The notes beneath the pieces were generated by a model. It was not told the origin of the DNA. It searched no databases and saw only the letters and a program-made list of their open reading frames with translations. This document shows, piece after piece, positions 34,592 to 42,579 of a stretch of DNA of 64,000 nucleotides. This stretch comes from VAXT01 sp963827725 (lineage in GTDB: Bacteria > Actinomycetota > Thermoleophilia > Gaiellales > Gaiellaceae). The DNA lies in NCBI GenBank assembly GCA_963827725.1, contig CAWHBM010000001.1:248001-312000 (forward strand). The letters run 5' to 3'. Position 1 is the first letter of the stretch, and the number at the start of each line of letters is the position of its first letter. Made by a program: the position numbers and the translations under genes.

Positions 34592-34670
34592 CGTGCGAAA
34601 ACGCCATTTGCAGGAGTAATGCCCCCTTTCGCCCGGCCGCGCGCCAGGGAATGCGCCAGTGCGCTGGAAC
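34550..34670 (-). repeat. Partial tRNA-Arg(CCU) 3' half, copy 3, with ~80-bp flank
   Basis: 34550-34588 matches the tRNA 3' half (CCGGCATGAATCGAACATGC and so on) with one mismatch (GGTCTAGGA for GGTTTAGGA). Its left end lies within the LysR gene. The following bases share GCGTGCG, CCATTTGCAGG and GCGCGCCAGGGAATGCGCCA with the flank of copy 2 (CCGTTTGCAGG, GCGCGCCAGCGAACGCGCCA). Confidence 0.8.
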
Positions 34671-34743
34671 CCGAGGCCCAGCATCCAGAGCGGCTACTGC
34701 CGACACGCGCCGGTGGGGGCTGCGCGTCCTCCGATGATGCTCT

Positions 34744-36837
34744 TCACGCCTCGCCCGACGCCGGCGATGCGACGTCGAGCGCCCAGCAGTAAAAGCTGAG
34801 CTCGTCGACGTCCTGTTCGACGAGCGCCGTCAGCGTGGTGCCGCCGCCGTGTCCCGAGTCACGGAGCGGCAACAGGAGATACGGCCCGCCCTGCGGGGCT
34901 TCGGCCTGAAGCCTGGCGACCATCTTGAGCGGGTCGTGCGGCGGCGCGTTCCGGTCGTTCAGCGCCGGCACGAACGTCATCACGGGATAGCGGCGATCGG
35001 CTCGGACGTTGTGGTACGGCGAATATCCGGCGAGATAGGCGCCCTCGACCGGATCGTCGGGCGAGCCGTATTCGACGGTCGCCGCGTCCAGCCAGCCGAA
35101 GCTCGGAAAGCGCAGCATGTCGAGAAGGGGCGCGCGGCAGAAAACGGCTCCGAAGGCGTCAGGTGCTTGCAGGGCCGTAACGGCGACGAGCAGGCCGCCG
35201 TTGCTGTTGCCGCGCGAGGCGAGCTTGGAGGGCGTCGTGTAGCCCGCCGAGACGAGCCAACGCGCGGCGGAGATGTAGTCGTCGAAGGCGTTTTGCCGAC
35301 GCGTCTTGACCGCCGCTTCGTGCCAGCCGCGGCCGTATTCGCCGCCGCCTCGGAGGTTGGGGTAGGCGAGCACGCCGCCCAGCTGCAGCCACGCGGCGTT
35401 GAGCGCAGTGAAGCCCGGCGTCAACGAGATGTTGAAGCCGCCGTAGCCGCTCAGCCGCACGGGCCGGCGACCGTCGCGAGGCATGTCCTTCCGGTGGATG
35501 ATGAACATCGACACCTGCGTGCCGTCGCGCGACTCGTACCAGACCTGATCGGTCACAAACGCCAATGCGTCGAGCCCGCTGTCGGGTACGTGGTACGGCG
35601 TCAGGCGGTCCGCCTCGTAGTCGTACCGATAGACCGACGGCGGCTGCACGTACGACGTGAAGTCCACCCACACCTCGTCGCCGCCCCAAGCCCCGTTGAC
35701 GCCGCTGATGACGCCAGCAGCTGACGAGCGATCCACCGAGCCGAGTGCGGGCAGCGCCAACTCGCGGAGGTAGGTGCCGTCTTCGGCGTGGATGCGCACG
35801 CGATGCGACGCCGCCTGCGAGTAGACGGCGTAGAGCCGGCCGCCGACGCCGGCGACCGTCTGCAGCGTGTCCGAGTTCTCGGGGATGAGCGTGTGCCACT
35901 CGGTCGGTGCCGTCAGCGGCGCGACGCAGAGACGGCCGCGCGGCGCGTCCAGGTCCGTCTGGACGAGCAGCTTCTCACCGATGACCTGCACGTAATTGAC
36001 AGAGCGCATGTCGGGAGCCACCGGCACCAACGCGTCGTCGGCGAGGCGCAGCAGGTAGACGACGTTGGCGTGCACGAAGTCCCACTTGTGGAGGACGGCG
36101 AAGCGGCCACACTCGCTGATCTGAACCGAGCACCAGTACTCCTTCATGCGGTCGTCGCCGAAGATCCGCCGGGCCGGCGCGCCCGACCCGAGCCGGTGCT
36201 CATAGACGGCATGCCACTGCGACTCGTCGCCCGCGGGCACCTCGCCCGGCTCGGGATACGCCGCATAGAAAAACCCTGACCCATCCGGACGCCAAGCCAG
36301 CGACTGGTGCCACGTGCCGCGGGGCCGGTCGGGAAGCAGCCGCCCCGTCTCGACGTCGAGCACGTGGGTCACCGCGTCGTGGGCGCCGCCAACGGACTTC
36401 CCGAACGCCACCAGCGTGCCGTCGGGCGACGGCACGGCGAACACCAACACCTCGTCGCTCGCCCACGTGTTGGGGTCGAGCACCGTCTCGAGCGGCGCGT
36501 CTTTGCCGCGCCGCAGCATGAACTTGAGCTTCTCGTTGCTCGCGTCCGCCTGCCAAAGGAACTCGCGTCCGTGCGATCCGGCGGGAATCGGCGGCGACAA
36601 GTGCGCATAACGCCTTGCACGAGCGACCGCCGCCCGCAGCCAGCCGCGCCCGGGCACCGCGTCAGCACTGAATGCGTGACGGCCTCCTGCGCCGCGATCC
36701 ACGCCTGGGTCTCTGCGTCGTCGAGCCGCTCCAGCCAGGCGTACGGATCATCGAACCAGCTCCCGTGCAGCGTGTAGCCGCTACTCTGGATCGCGTCGCG
36801 CCGTGGGAAATTCCAAGGCCGGGTTCAGCTTCTTCAT
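34744..36837 (-). CDS. Prolyl oligopeptidase family (S9) serine peptidase, two N-terminal frameshifts
   Basis: About 697 aa after correction. The N-terminal segment has WFDDPYAWLERLDDAETQAW, typical of S9A peptidases, followed by a seven-blade propeller (about 75-405) and the alpha/beta-hydrolase domain: RLSGYGGFNISLTPGF, NLRGGGEYGRGWHEAAV, nucleophile GNSNGGLLVAV, the region PALNDRNAPP where the catalytic Asp is expected, and His in RDSGHGGGTT. Two frame breaks lie near 36790 and 36660. The ATG at 36835-36837 follows GGAGGA. No signal peptide, so probably cytoplasmic cleavage of short proline peptides. The only gene of the third cassette, nearest the tRNA. Confidence 0.86.
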
Positions 36838-36981
36838 CAGGTGATCCTCCGCCGGCGCGCGACCAGCTTGTTGCCGATTTACGACATTCTCTTCGATCTA
36901 GGCGGCAGATCGACGCGTTTAGTGGCCGTGGGCGCTCGCGAAACAACGCCTGCTAGCGCGGGAATTCGCAACCAAGCAGTA

Positions 36982-37053
36982 TGCCCCCGGCATGAATCGA
37001 ACATGCGCACGCGGTTTAGGAAACCACTGCTCTATCCACTGAGCTACGGGGGC
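36982..37053 (-). tRNA. tRNA-Arg (anticodon CCU)
   Basis: Minus-strand cloverleaf. The acceptor stem GCCCCCG (37053-37047) pairs with CGGGGGC (36989-36983); discriminator A at 36982; CCA is not encoded. The anticodon arm is GTGGT-TTCCTAA-ACCGC, giving anticodon CCT. The T arm GCATG-TTCGATT-CATGC is perfect. Three truncated copies of its 3' half lie to its left (30490, 32162, 34550), on the side of its 3' end, as expected for serial integrations at this gene. Confidence 0.95.
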
Positions 37054-37078
37054 TCAGGGAGAAGGGTAGCCCTGCCCG

Positions 37079-37438
37079 TTAGACGTCGCTGAGCTCGACG
37101 TGGCGGTTGGCGATGCACTCGAGCGCCCAGCGCTCGGCGGTTTCGATCAGGCGGCCGCGCAGCTCGTCGAGCTGGTGCTCGTTCTCGGGGAGCTCGGCCT
37201 CGGCGATCTCGATTCGAATCTGGTGAAGGGAGGCCTCGGAGTGCTCGCTGATCTCGTGGCGTTCTTCGGCGACGATCGCCATCTCACCGACCTTGTCCAG
37301 CAGGTCGGCGGCAAGACCCTCGATCTCAGCCGGTGTTGCCTCGCGCCCTGCGAACACGCCGAAATTGATCCGAATCTCGAGCGCGGGCGGTTCGGACGTT
37401 CTCGTCGCAAATGCGATTGCCGGTTCGTTGGACCCCAT
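37079..37438 (-). CDS. Conserved-looking hypothetical protein
   Basis: 119 aa from ATG 37436-37438. Composition is acidic and helical in the second half (ELPENEHQLDELRGRLIETA), with a beta-like N-terminal part (LEIRINFGVFAGREATPAEI). No family, signal peptide or membrane segment recognised. It lies between the tRNA and the ABC exporter on the same strand, only 8 bases after the permease stop, so it may be co-transcribed with the exporter. Codon use is like its neighbours, which supports it being real. Confidence 0.62.
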   Translation of the reverse strand: MGSNEPAIAFATRTSEPPALEIRINFGVFAGREATPAEIEGLAADLLDKVGEMAIVAEERHEISEHSEASLHQIRIEIAEAELPENEHQLDELRGRLIETAERWALECIANRHVELSDV

Positions 37439-37446
37439 CGAGCCAC

Positions 37447-38223
37447 TCAAGTTCCCGCTTTGAAAGAAGCTAACCCTCCTGCGGAACCCAGCGGAAGTAG
37501 CGCACGCGCGACAATCGCCCCGCCCAGGCCCCAAGCCGAGATCACTGCCACGTCAATCGGCTGTTCCCAGACCGACGATCCCTCGAGCATCACGACCCCG
37601 ACGAGGTCGATGAAGTACGTGAGCGGCAATACGTCGGCGACCTTCTGCAGGAACTCCGGGAAGGCCTGCTGGGAGAAGAACGTCCCGGAGAGGAAGGCGA
37701 TTGGCAAGTAGATCGCGTTGATCACCGCGGAAGCGCCCTCGGCCCGACGGATCACACAAGCGAGACCGACGCCGAGAGCCGCGAACGCACTTCCGCCGAG
37801 CATCAGCGCGATGAACAGCGAAAACAAGTTGTTCGGGACCTCCGTGTCGAAGAGGGTCATCCCGATCACGATGAGTGCAATCGACTCGATCAAGAAGAAG
37901 ATCAGCGTCGTGGCCAGGATGGCTGTGACATAGGCGGTCGCCGGGAGCGGTGTCGCCCGTAGACGCTTGAGGACGCCGGTCTCGCGGCGAATGACGAGGA
38001 TGATCGCAAGGCCGCCGAACGCCGTCGCGGCGACGCCGTATCCGATCACTCCGGTGAGGAGGTAGTCCGCGCCGGGGTAGCCGTTGATCTCGTCGTTCTC
38101 GCCGTAGACCGAACCGAGCAGCAGGAAGAGGATGATCGGGAACATGAACGTGAAGAAGGCAAGCTCCCTGCTCCGGACGTAGAGCAGGAGCTCGTAGCGC
38201 AGCTCGTGCAGGAAGAGCCTCAT
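37447..38223 (-). CDS. ABC-2 type transporter permease
   Basis: 258 aa with six membrane helices. N-terminal LYVRSRELAFFTFMFPIILF and the block RRETGVLKRLRATPLPATAY match the ABC-2 permease signature; the C-terminal helix region has FLSGTFFSQQAFP. It overlaps the ATPase stop by 4 bases. Together they form an exporter for a drug, antibiotic or lipid, of the kind often repressed by a PadR-type regulator that is divergently encoded here. Confidence 0.9.
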   Translation of the reverse strand: MRLFLHELRYELLLYVRSRELAFFTFMFPIILFLLLGSVYGENDEINGYPGADYLLTGVIGYGVAATAFGGLAIILVIRRETGVLKRLRATPLPATAYVTAILATTLIFFLIESIALIVIGMTLFDTEVPNNLFSLFIALMLGGSAFAALGVGLACVIRRAEGASAVINAIYLPIAFLSGTFFSQQAFPEFLQKVADVLPLTYFIDLVGVVMLEGSSVWEQPIDVAVISAWGLGGAIVARALLPLGSAGGLASFKAGT

Positions 38224-39071
38224 GCCGGCTCCTTCCTGGTCAGGTCGAGGTAGACCTCTTCGAGGCTCGCGCGCCGTACCTCGAGCCCCTCGAGCTCGCG
38301 GCCTTCCCTCAGCGCCTCCTCGGTCAGCTCATGAAGGGCCCTCGTCGGGTCCTCGGTCGTCAGAACGACTTCCTGCCCGTCGCGCCGGTAGCGGATCTCG
38401 GTTCCGGGCAGCGCGGAGGTCAGTTCCGAAGGCGGGCCCAGCGCGACGATCTCGCCGTCGCGAAGAACGGCGACGCGGTCGGCGAGGCGCTCGGCCTCGT
38501 CGAGGTAGTGCGTCGTCAGGAGGATCGTCTTGCCGAGCTCCCGCAGCGAGCCGATCGTGTCCCAGGCGCGGCGGCGGGCCTCCGGGTCGAAGCCCGTCGT
38601 CGGCTCGTCGAGGAAGACGAGCTCAGGGTCGCCGATGAGCGCGAGGCCCAGATCGAGCCTGCGTCGCTGCCCGCCGGAGAGCTTTCGCACGTGGGTGTCA
38701 CGCTTGTCCTCGAGCCCGACGAGCTCGACCACCTCGTCCACCTTGCGCGGTTGCGTGAAGTACCCGGCGAAGAGCGCGAGGTTCTCGGCGACGCTGAGCA
38801 TCTCGTAGAGCGAGGACGACTGGAGGACGACGCCGATGCGCTCGCGCCATTCGCCGCCTGCCTCGGCCGGGTCCTCGCCGAGAACGCTCACAGAGCCTCC
38901 GTCGCGGAGGCGGTAGCCCTCCAGGATCTCGACGGTTGTCGTCTTGCCGGCGCCGTTCGGCCCGAGGAGGCCGAAGATCTCGCCCGCGCCGATCTCGAAG
39001 GTGACGCTGCGCAGAGCCTGGAGCTCTCCGTAGGACTTGCTCAGGTCGGATACGACAACGGCATTGGACAT
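38220..39071 (-). CDS. ABC-2 exporter ATP-binding protein
   Basis: 283 aa. Walker A GPNGAGKTTTVEIL, Q-loop VVLQSSSLYEML, signature KLSGGQRRRLDLGLAL, Walker B LVFLDEPTTGFD and the switch histidine TTHYLDEAERLADRV. The C-terminal ~60 residues form the extra domain seen in drug-exporter ATPases (DrrA/CcmA type). The ATG (39069-39071) lies within a palindromic operator, and only 33 bases separate it from the divergent PadR gene start, so regulation by PadR is very likely. Confidence 0.92.
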   Translation of the reverse strand: MSNAVVVSDLSKSYGELQALRSVTFEIGAGEIFGLLGPNGAGKTTTVEILEGYRLRDGGSVSVLGEDPAEAGGEWRERIGVVLQSSSLYEMLSVAENLALFAGYFTQPRKVDEVVELVGLEDKRDTHVRKLSGGQRRRLDLGLALIGDPELVFLDEPTTGFDPEARRRAWDTIGSLRELGKTILLTTHYLDEAERLADRVAVLRDGEIVALGPPSELTSALPGTEIRYRRDGQEVVLTTEDPTRALHELTEEALREGRELEGLEVRRASLEEVYLDLTRKEPA

Positions 39072-39106
39072 ATCTGGCAGATATGATCTATATTTCTGGC
39101 AGATAT
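39070..39106. promoter_or_regulatory. Double PadR operator overlapping two divergent start codons
   Basis: ATATCTGGCAGATAT (39070-39084) is a perfect palindrome around a central G. ATTTCTGGCAGATAT (39092-39106) is a second copy with one mismatch, 22 bases away. The first covers the ATG of the ABC ATPase, the second the ATG of PadR. There is no space for ribosome sites, so both transcripts are probably leaderless. Confidence 0.7.
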
Positions 39107-39710
39107 GTCAAGCCTCACCCCGACCGCCCGCGTGATCCTAGGCATGCTCAAGCTCGGCGTGGGCACAGGGTACGACGTGAAGAAGGCGATCGACACCTCG
39201 ACCCGCTTCTTCTGGACGGCGAGCTACGGGCAGATCTATCCCGAGCTGAAGCGCCTCCGGAAGGCGGGACTCGTGCGCGCGAAGGAGGAGCCGAGAGGGA
39301 AGGTGAAGCGCACCGTCTACTCGCTGACTCCGAAGGGCGAGCGCGCTCTGCACGAGTGGCTGACCGACAGCCAGAACGTGATCTTCGAAGTGCGCGACGA
39401 GGGACTGCTCCGGCTGTTCTTCGGCGACGTCCTCTCTCGGGAGGAGGTGCTGGCGAACCTGCGGATGCAGCAGATGCTGTTCGAGATGGTGCTGGCTCGC
39501 TTCCGTCAGATCGAGATGGACGCCCGAGACGGCTTCGTCGAGGAGGGGCAGCGCTATCCCTATCTGGCTCTGCGGTACGGGATCGACTTCGCGACCTGGT
39601 CCCGCGGCTGGTTCGCGGAGCTCGAGCGGCGCCTCGAGGCCGGCGAGCCGCTAGTCGAGCTCGAGGACGGCGAGACCGGCGGGCGGAAACGCGGGCTCGC
39701 TGCCGGTTAG
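39105..39710 (+). CDS. PadR-family transcriptional regulator
   Basis: 201 aa. The N-terminal winged helix is clear: RVILGMLKLGVGTGYDVKKA, TSYGQIYPELKRL-like (read ASYGQIYPELKRLRKAGLV) and VYSLTPKGERALHEWL. The C-terminal half is the helical dimerisation domain of the PadR/VirR-like subgroup. Such proteins repress transporters or detoxification genes and respond to small aromatic or drug ligands. Divergent from the ABC-2 exporter with operators on both starts. Its 3' end overlaps the convergent SixA gene by 60 bases. Confidence 0.92.
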   Translation: MSSLTPTARVILGMLKLGVGTGYDVKKAIDTSTRFFWTASYGQIYPELKRLRKAGLVRAKEEPRGKVKRTVYSLTPKGERALHEWLTDSQNVIFEVRDEGLLRLFFGDVLSREEVLANLRMQQMLFEMVLARFRQIEMDARDGFVEEGQRYPYLALRYGIDFATWSRGWFAELERRLEAGEPLVELEDGETGGRKRGLAAG

Positions 39711-40043
39711 CGCAGCGGCGATCTGACTGCAGTCCGGCTGGTGGCCGACGACGACCACCTCGTCGCCGCGGCCTTCGACTGCGGCACGGACGTCGTCGAC
39801 GCTCGCGCCCGGCGCGAGGCGCTCGTCAGGCTCGGTCTCGACCTCGAGCGCCCGCGCGAGCTCGCCGCCGGTCTCCCGCGCGCGAAGGAGCGGGCTCGTC
39901 AGGATGGCGTCCGGCTGGACTCCCTCGTCGCGCAGGCGCCGGCCGAGCGCTCGAGCCTGCGCTTGGCCTTCCGGCGTCAACTGCCGCAGCTCGTCGGGCT
40001 CGCCCGGCGCGGCGTTCGCATGGCGCACGAGGTAGAGGCGCAC
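39651..40043 (-). CDS. SixA-like histidine phosphatase
   Basis: 130 aa from GTG 40041-40043. Histidine-phosphatase fold: LYLVRHANAAPG (RH nucleophile), then SPLLRARETG and VVVGHQPDCSQIAAAL with the second catalytic histidine. Length and pattern fit SixA, which removes phosphate from phosphohistidine proteins; other small substrates are possible. It overlaps the convergent PadR gene by 60 bases, and the aquaporin gene stop lies 10 bases before its start. Confidence 0.85.
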   Translation of the reverse strand: MRLYLVRHANAAPGEPDELRQLTPEGQAQARALGRRLRDEGVQPDAILTSPLLRARETGGELARALEVETEPDERLAPGASVDDVRAAVEGRGDEVVVVGHQPDCSQIAAALTGSEPAFPPAGLAVLELD

Positions 40044-40053
40044 GGCTTCGAGT

Positions 40054-40716
40054 CTAGTCCCGCACGACGCGGTAGCAGATCGCGCCGACGATTGCGCCGA
40101 GGGCCGGCGCGAGGACGTAGACCCAGAAGTCTGACCACTCCCAGGCGACAAGAGCCGGACCAAACGAGCGGGCCGGGTTCATCGACGCGCCGGTCACGTC
40201 GCCACCGAAGAGCGCATCGAGCGCCACGGCTCCGCCGATCGCGATCGCCGCAGCGGGACCGACTGCACGCGTGTCGGTGGCGACGGCCATGATCGTGAAC
40301 ATGAGAATTGCGGTCAGCACGATCTCGTAGAGGAGAGCGGAGCCGGTCCCGACACTGGGCATCGTCGCTCCGAGGTTTGCGGGCGTGCCGTCCCACGCGA
40401 GCCGCAAGAGAGCAGCTCCTCCGACTGCGCCAGCGAGCTGAGCGGGGACGTACGCCATGGCGTCGCGGGCGGGGAAGTGCCGCATCAGCGTGAAGGCGAG
40501 CGTGACCGCCGGATTGATGTGCGCTCCGGACAGATGGCCCGTGGCGTAGATCATGACCATGATCACGAGGCCGAACACGGCCGCGACTCCGACGGTGCCC
40601 AGCGATTGACCCCGCTCGGCGTCGACCACGATCGCGCCGCATCCCGCAAAGACGAGCGCGAACGCCGCCAGGCCTTCGGCCAGGCAGCGCCTCGGCAGAG
40701 ACGGCTGGGTGCTCAG
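40054..40716 (-). CDS. Aquaporin / aquaglyceroporin (MIP family), probably arsenite channel
   Basis: 220 aa with six helices and both signature loops: SGAHINPAVTLAFTL and TGASMNPARSFGPALV. No ATG, GTG or TTG lies in a sensible place; the best start is CTG 40714-40716 in a CTGA overlap with the arsC stop, otherwise the frame must start at 40854 inside arsC. In an operon with arsC and next to arsR it should act like AqpS of Sinorhizobium, letting arsenite flow out after arsenate is reduced. No arsB or acr3 is seen in this locus. Confidence 0.85.
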   Translation of the reverse strand: MSTQPSLPRRCLAEGLAAFALVFAGCGAIVVDAERGQSLGTVGVAAVFGLVIMVMIYATGHLSGAHINPAVTLAFTLMRHFPARDAMAYVPAQLAGAVGGAALLRLAWDGTPANLGATMPSVGTGSALLYEIVLTAILMFTIMAVATDTRAVGPAAAIAIGGAVALDALFGGDVTGASMNPARSFGPALVAWEWSDFWVYVLAPALGAIVGAICYRVVRD

Positions 40717-41348
40717 GTCTCTAGCAACTCGGCGACGAGTGTCTGAACCCGCGCGTCGACGTCGTCGCGAATCCGGCGGACGCTCTCCACATCCTGCTCG
40801 GCAGGATCTTCGAGCTCCCAGTCTTCGTACCTCTTGCCGGGATAGATCGGGCACGCGTCGCCGCAGCCCATCGTGATCACCACGTCGGCGGCGCGGACGA
40901 CTTCGTCGGTCAGCGGCTTGGGGTACTCCTCGCTCATGTCGACCCCGATCTCGGTCATCGCCTCGACGACCGCCGGGTTGATCTCGTCGGCCGGAGTACT
41001 TCCGGCAGAGCGAACGTGGATCTGTCCCCTCGAGCGCAGCTTGACGAGCCCGGCCGCCATTTGGCTCCGGCCGGCGTTGTGCACGCAGACGAACAGGACC
41101 TCGGGCTGCAGCTTGGTGATGGCGCCCTCTGCCTGAGCGAGTGCCTTCAGTCGCTCGCGCGTGAACCGGTGCGCGAGGACGGGCACGAAGACGTTGACGC
41201 GGGCTTCGCCGAGCAGGTCCGACGACTCGGACATGTACCGCGCGATCGTTTCCTTCGAAAAGATGCGGGCGAACTCCTCGGCCAGTCTGTCGGCGGCCCG
41301 ATCGATGTGCTGCTGGGTTACCGGGTCAACAGCCTGCGTCATCGTCAC
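40713..41348 (-). CDS. arsC: Arsenate reductase (low-molecular-weight phosphatase type) with N-terminal helical domain
   Basis: 211 aa. Residues 1-75 form a three-helix domain found before actinobacterial phosphatase-like reductases. The catalytic domain begins VLFVCVHNAGRSQMAAGLVK, with the Cys-x5-Arg loop, and has the later cysteines in MGCGDACPIYPG that take part in the disulfide relay, and GVDMSEEYPKPLTDE. It reduces arsenate to arsenite with thioredoxin or mycothiol. Start GTG 41348 or ATG 41342. Divergent from ArsR across a 60-base interval with inverted repeats. Confidence 0.9.
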   Translation of the reverse strand: MTMTQAVDPVTQQHIDRAADRLAEEFARIFSKETIARYMSESSDLLGEARVNVFVPVLAHRFTRERLKALAQAEGAITKLQPEVLFVCVHNAGRSQMAAGLVKLRSRGQIHVRSAGSTPADEINPAVVEAMTEIGVDMSEEYPKPLTDEVVRAADVVITMGCGDACPIYPGKRYEDWELEDPAEQDVESVRRIRDDVDARVQTLVAELLET

Positions 41349-41367
41349 TCCTTAGATATCGACTGGC

Positions 41368-41400
41368 ATCAATATCTCAACGACATTGATCTGTGTCAAT
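41368..41400. promoter_or_regulatory. ArsR operator candidates
   Basis: Between divergent arsC and arsR, ATCAAT (41368-41373) faces ATTGAT (41385-41390). A tighter repeat ATTGATCTGTGTCAAT (41385-41400, ATTGA-N6-TCAAT) ends 8 bases before the ArsR ATG. AT-rich dyads with ATTGA/TCAAT arms suit ArsR/SmtB binding, and the position allows control of both genes. Confidence 0.6.
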
Positions 41401-41408
41401 ATCCCAAG

Positions 41409-41741
41409 ATGCAGACGATCGCCACGATCGCGACCTCCTGCCCGCCATTGCTCCAGGGCCCGGCGCTCGACGCCGAGGAAGCCGAAAGGCTGGCGGGTGC
41501 GCTGAAAGCGCTCGCGGACCCGGCGCGCCTGCGCCTCCTCGGTCTCATTCAGGCGCAGCCGGGCGGCGAGGCGTGCGTCTGCAACCTGACCGAACCGCTC
41601 GGTCTCTCTCAGCCGACGGTGAGTCACCACCTCCGAGTCCTTAGGGAAGCGGGGCTCGTCGAGCGGGAGCAACGGGGAAGTTGGGCGTACTTCCGCGTTC
41701 TGCCCGAGCCCCTCGCGGCGGTGGCTTCGGTCTTTGGCTAG
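41409..41741 (+). CDS. arsR: ArsR-family metalloid-responsive repressor
   Basis: 110 aa. Winged helix with LKALADPARLRLLGLI, ACVCNLTEPLGLSQPTVSHH (a cysteine pair CVC in the DNA-recognition helix, the classic arsenite/antimonite site) and LREAGLVEREQRGSWAYFRV. The additional N-terminal cysteine in TSCPPLLQG may complete a thiol site. ATG 41409. Expected to repress arsC-aquaporin and itself until arsenite binds. Its stop overlaps the TTG of the next gene. Confidence 0.92.
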   Translation: MQTIATIATSCPPLLQGPALDAEEAERLAGALKALADPARLRLLGLIQAQPGGEACVCNLTEPLGLSQPTVSHHLRVLREAGLVEREQRGSWAYFRVLPEPLAAVASVFG

Positions 41742-42579
41742 CTACCGCTACGTCGTCGCGGACGTCTTCACGGACACTCCTCTCCTGGGGAACCAGGTCG
41801 CGGTCTTCACCGACGCTCGCGAGATCCCGGAGGAACAGCTCCAGCCGATCGCCAGGGAGATGAACCTCTCGGAGACGGTCTTCGTCTACAAGCCCGAAGG
41901 CGAGGGACACGCACGGATTCGGATCTTCACGCCGACGGTTGAGGTGCCTTTCGCCGGGCACCCGACGCTCGGCTCCGCATTCGTCCTCGCGGGGCCGCTC
42001 CAGCTCGGCGAGATCAGGCTGGAGACGCAAATGGGGGTCATACCCGTTCGGCTCGAGCGCGACGGGCAGCGCATCGTCTTCGGCCGGATGGAGCAGCCGA
42101 TTCCGACCGTTGAGCTGTTTGCCCGCGAGGCGGAGCTGCTTGCGGCCGTCGGGGTCGAGCGCTCCGAGCTACCGGTCGAGGTCTACGACAACGGGTTGGA
42201 GCATGTCTACGTCTGCCTGGGCTCGGAGGCCGAGGTCGCAGCGCTCCGTCCCGACCTTTCGCGGATCGCCGACCTGAGCGAGGTGCTGGGCGTCAACTGC
42301 ATCGCCGGCTCGGGCCTGTCCTGGAAGACCCGGATGTTCATCCCCGGCGGCGGCGTCTCGGAGGACCCTGCCACCGGATCCGCGGCGGGCCCGCTCGCAC
42401 TCCACCTCGCGCGGCACGGGCGCATCGACTTCGGCGACGAGATCGAGATCTCGCAGGGCGCTGAGATCAACCGGCCCTCGACGCTGTACGCCCGGGTGGA
42501 TGGATCGGCGGATCAGGTCGAGCGCGTCGAGGTCGGCGGCTCGGCCGTCATCGTCGCGCGGGGCGAGCTCAAGGTCTGA
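41734..42579 (+). CDS. PhzF-family isomerase-like protein
   Basis: 281 aa. Diaminopimelate-epimerase fold in two lobes. Signatures: DVFTDTPLLGNQVAVFTDAR at the start, MNLSETVFVY with the catalytic glutamate, TPTVEVPFAGHPTLGSAFVL and the C-terminal SEDPATGSAAGPLALHL. PhzF isomerises a phenazine precursor, but most members in non-phenazine bacteria have unknown substrates, and no other phz gene is present. TTG start overlaps arsR by 8 bases; expression with the arsenic genes is likely, the reason unclear. Overlaps the convergent cytX gene by 11 bases. Confidence 0.88.
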   Translation: MASYRYVVADVFTDTPLLGNQVAVFTDAREIPEEQLQPIAREMNLSETVFVYKPEGEGHARIRIFTPTVEVPFAGHPTLGSAFVLAGPLQLGEIRLETQMGVIPVRLERDGQRIVFGRMEQPIPTVELFAREAELLAAVGVERSELPVEVYDNGLEHVYVCLGSEAEVAALRPDLSRIADLSEVLGVNCIAGSGLSWKTRMFIPGGGVSEDPATGSAAGPLALHLARHGRIDFGDEIEISQGAEINRPSTLYARVDGSADQVERVEVGGSAVIVARGELKV

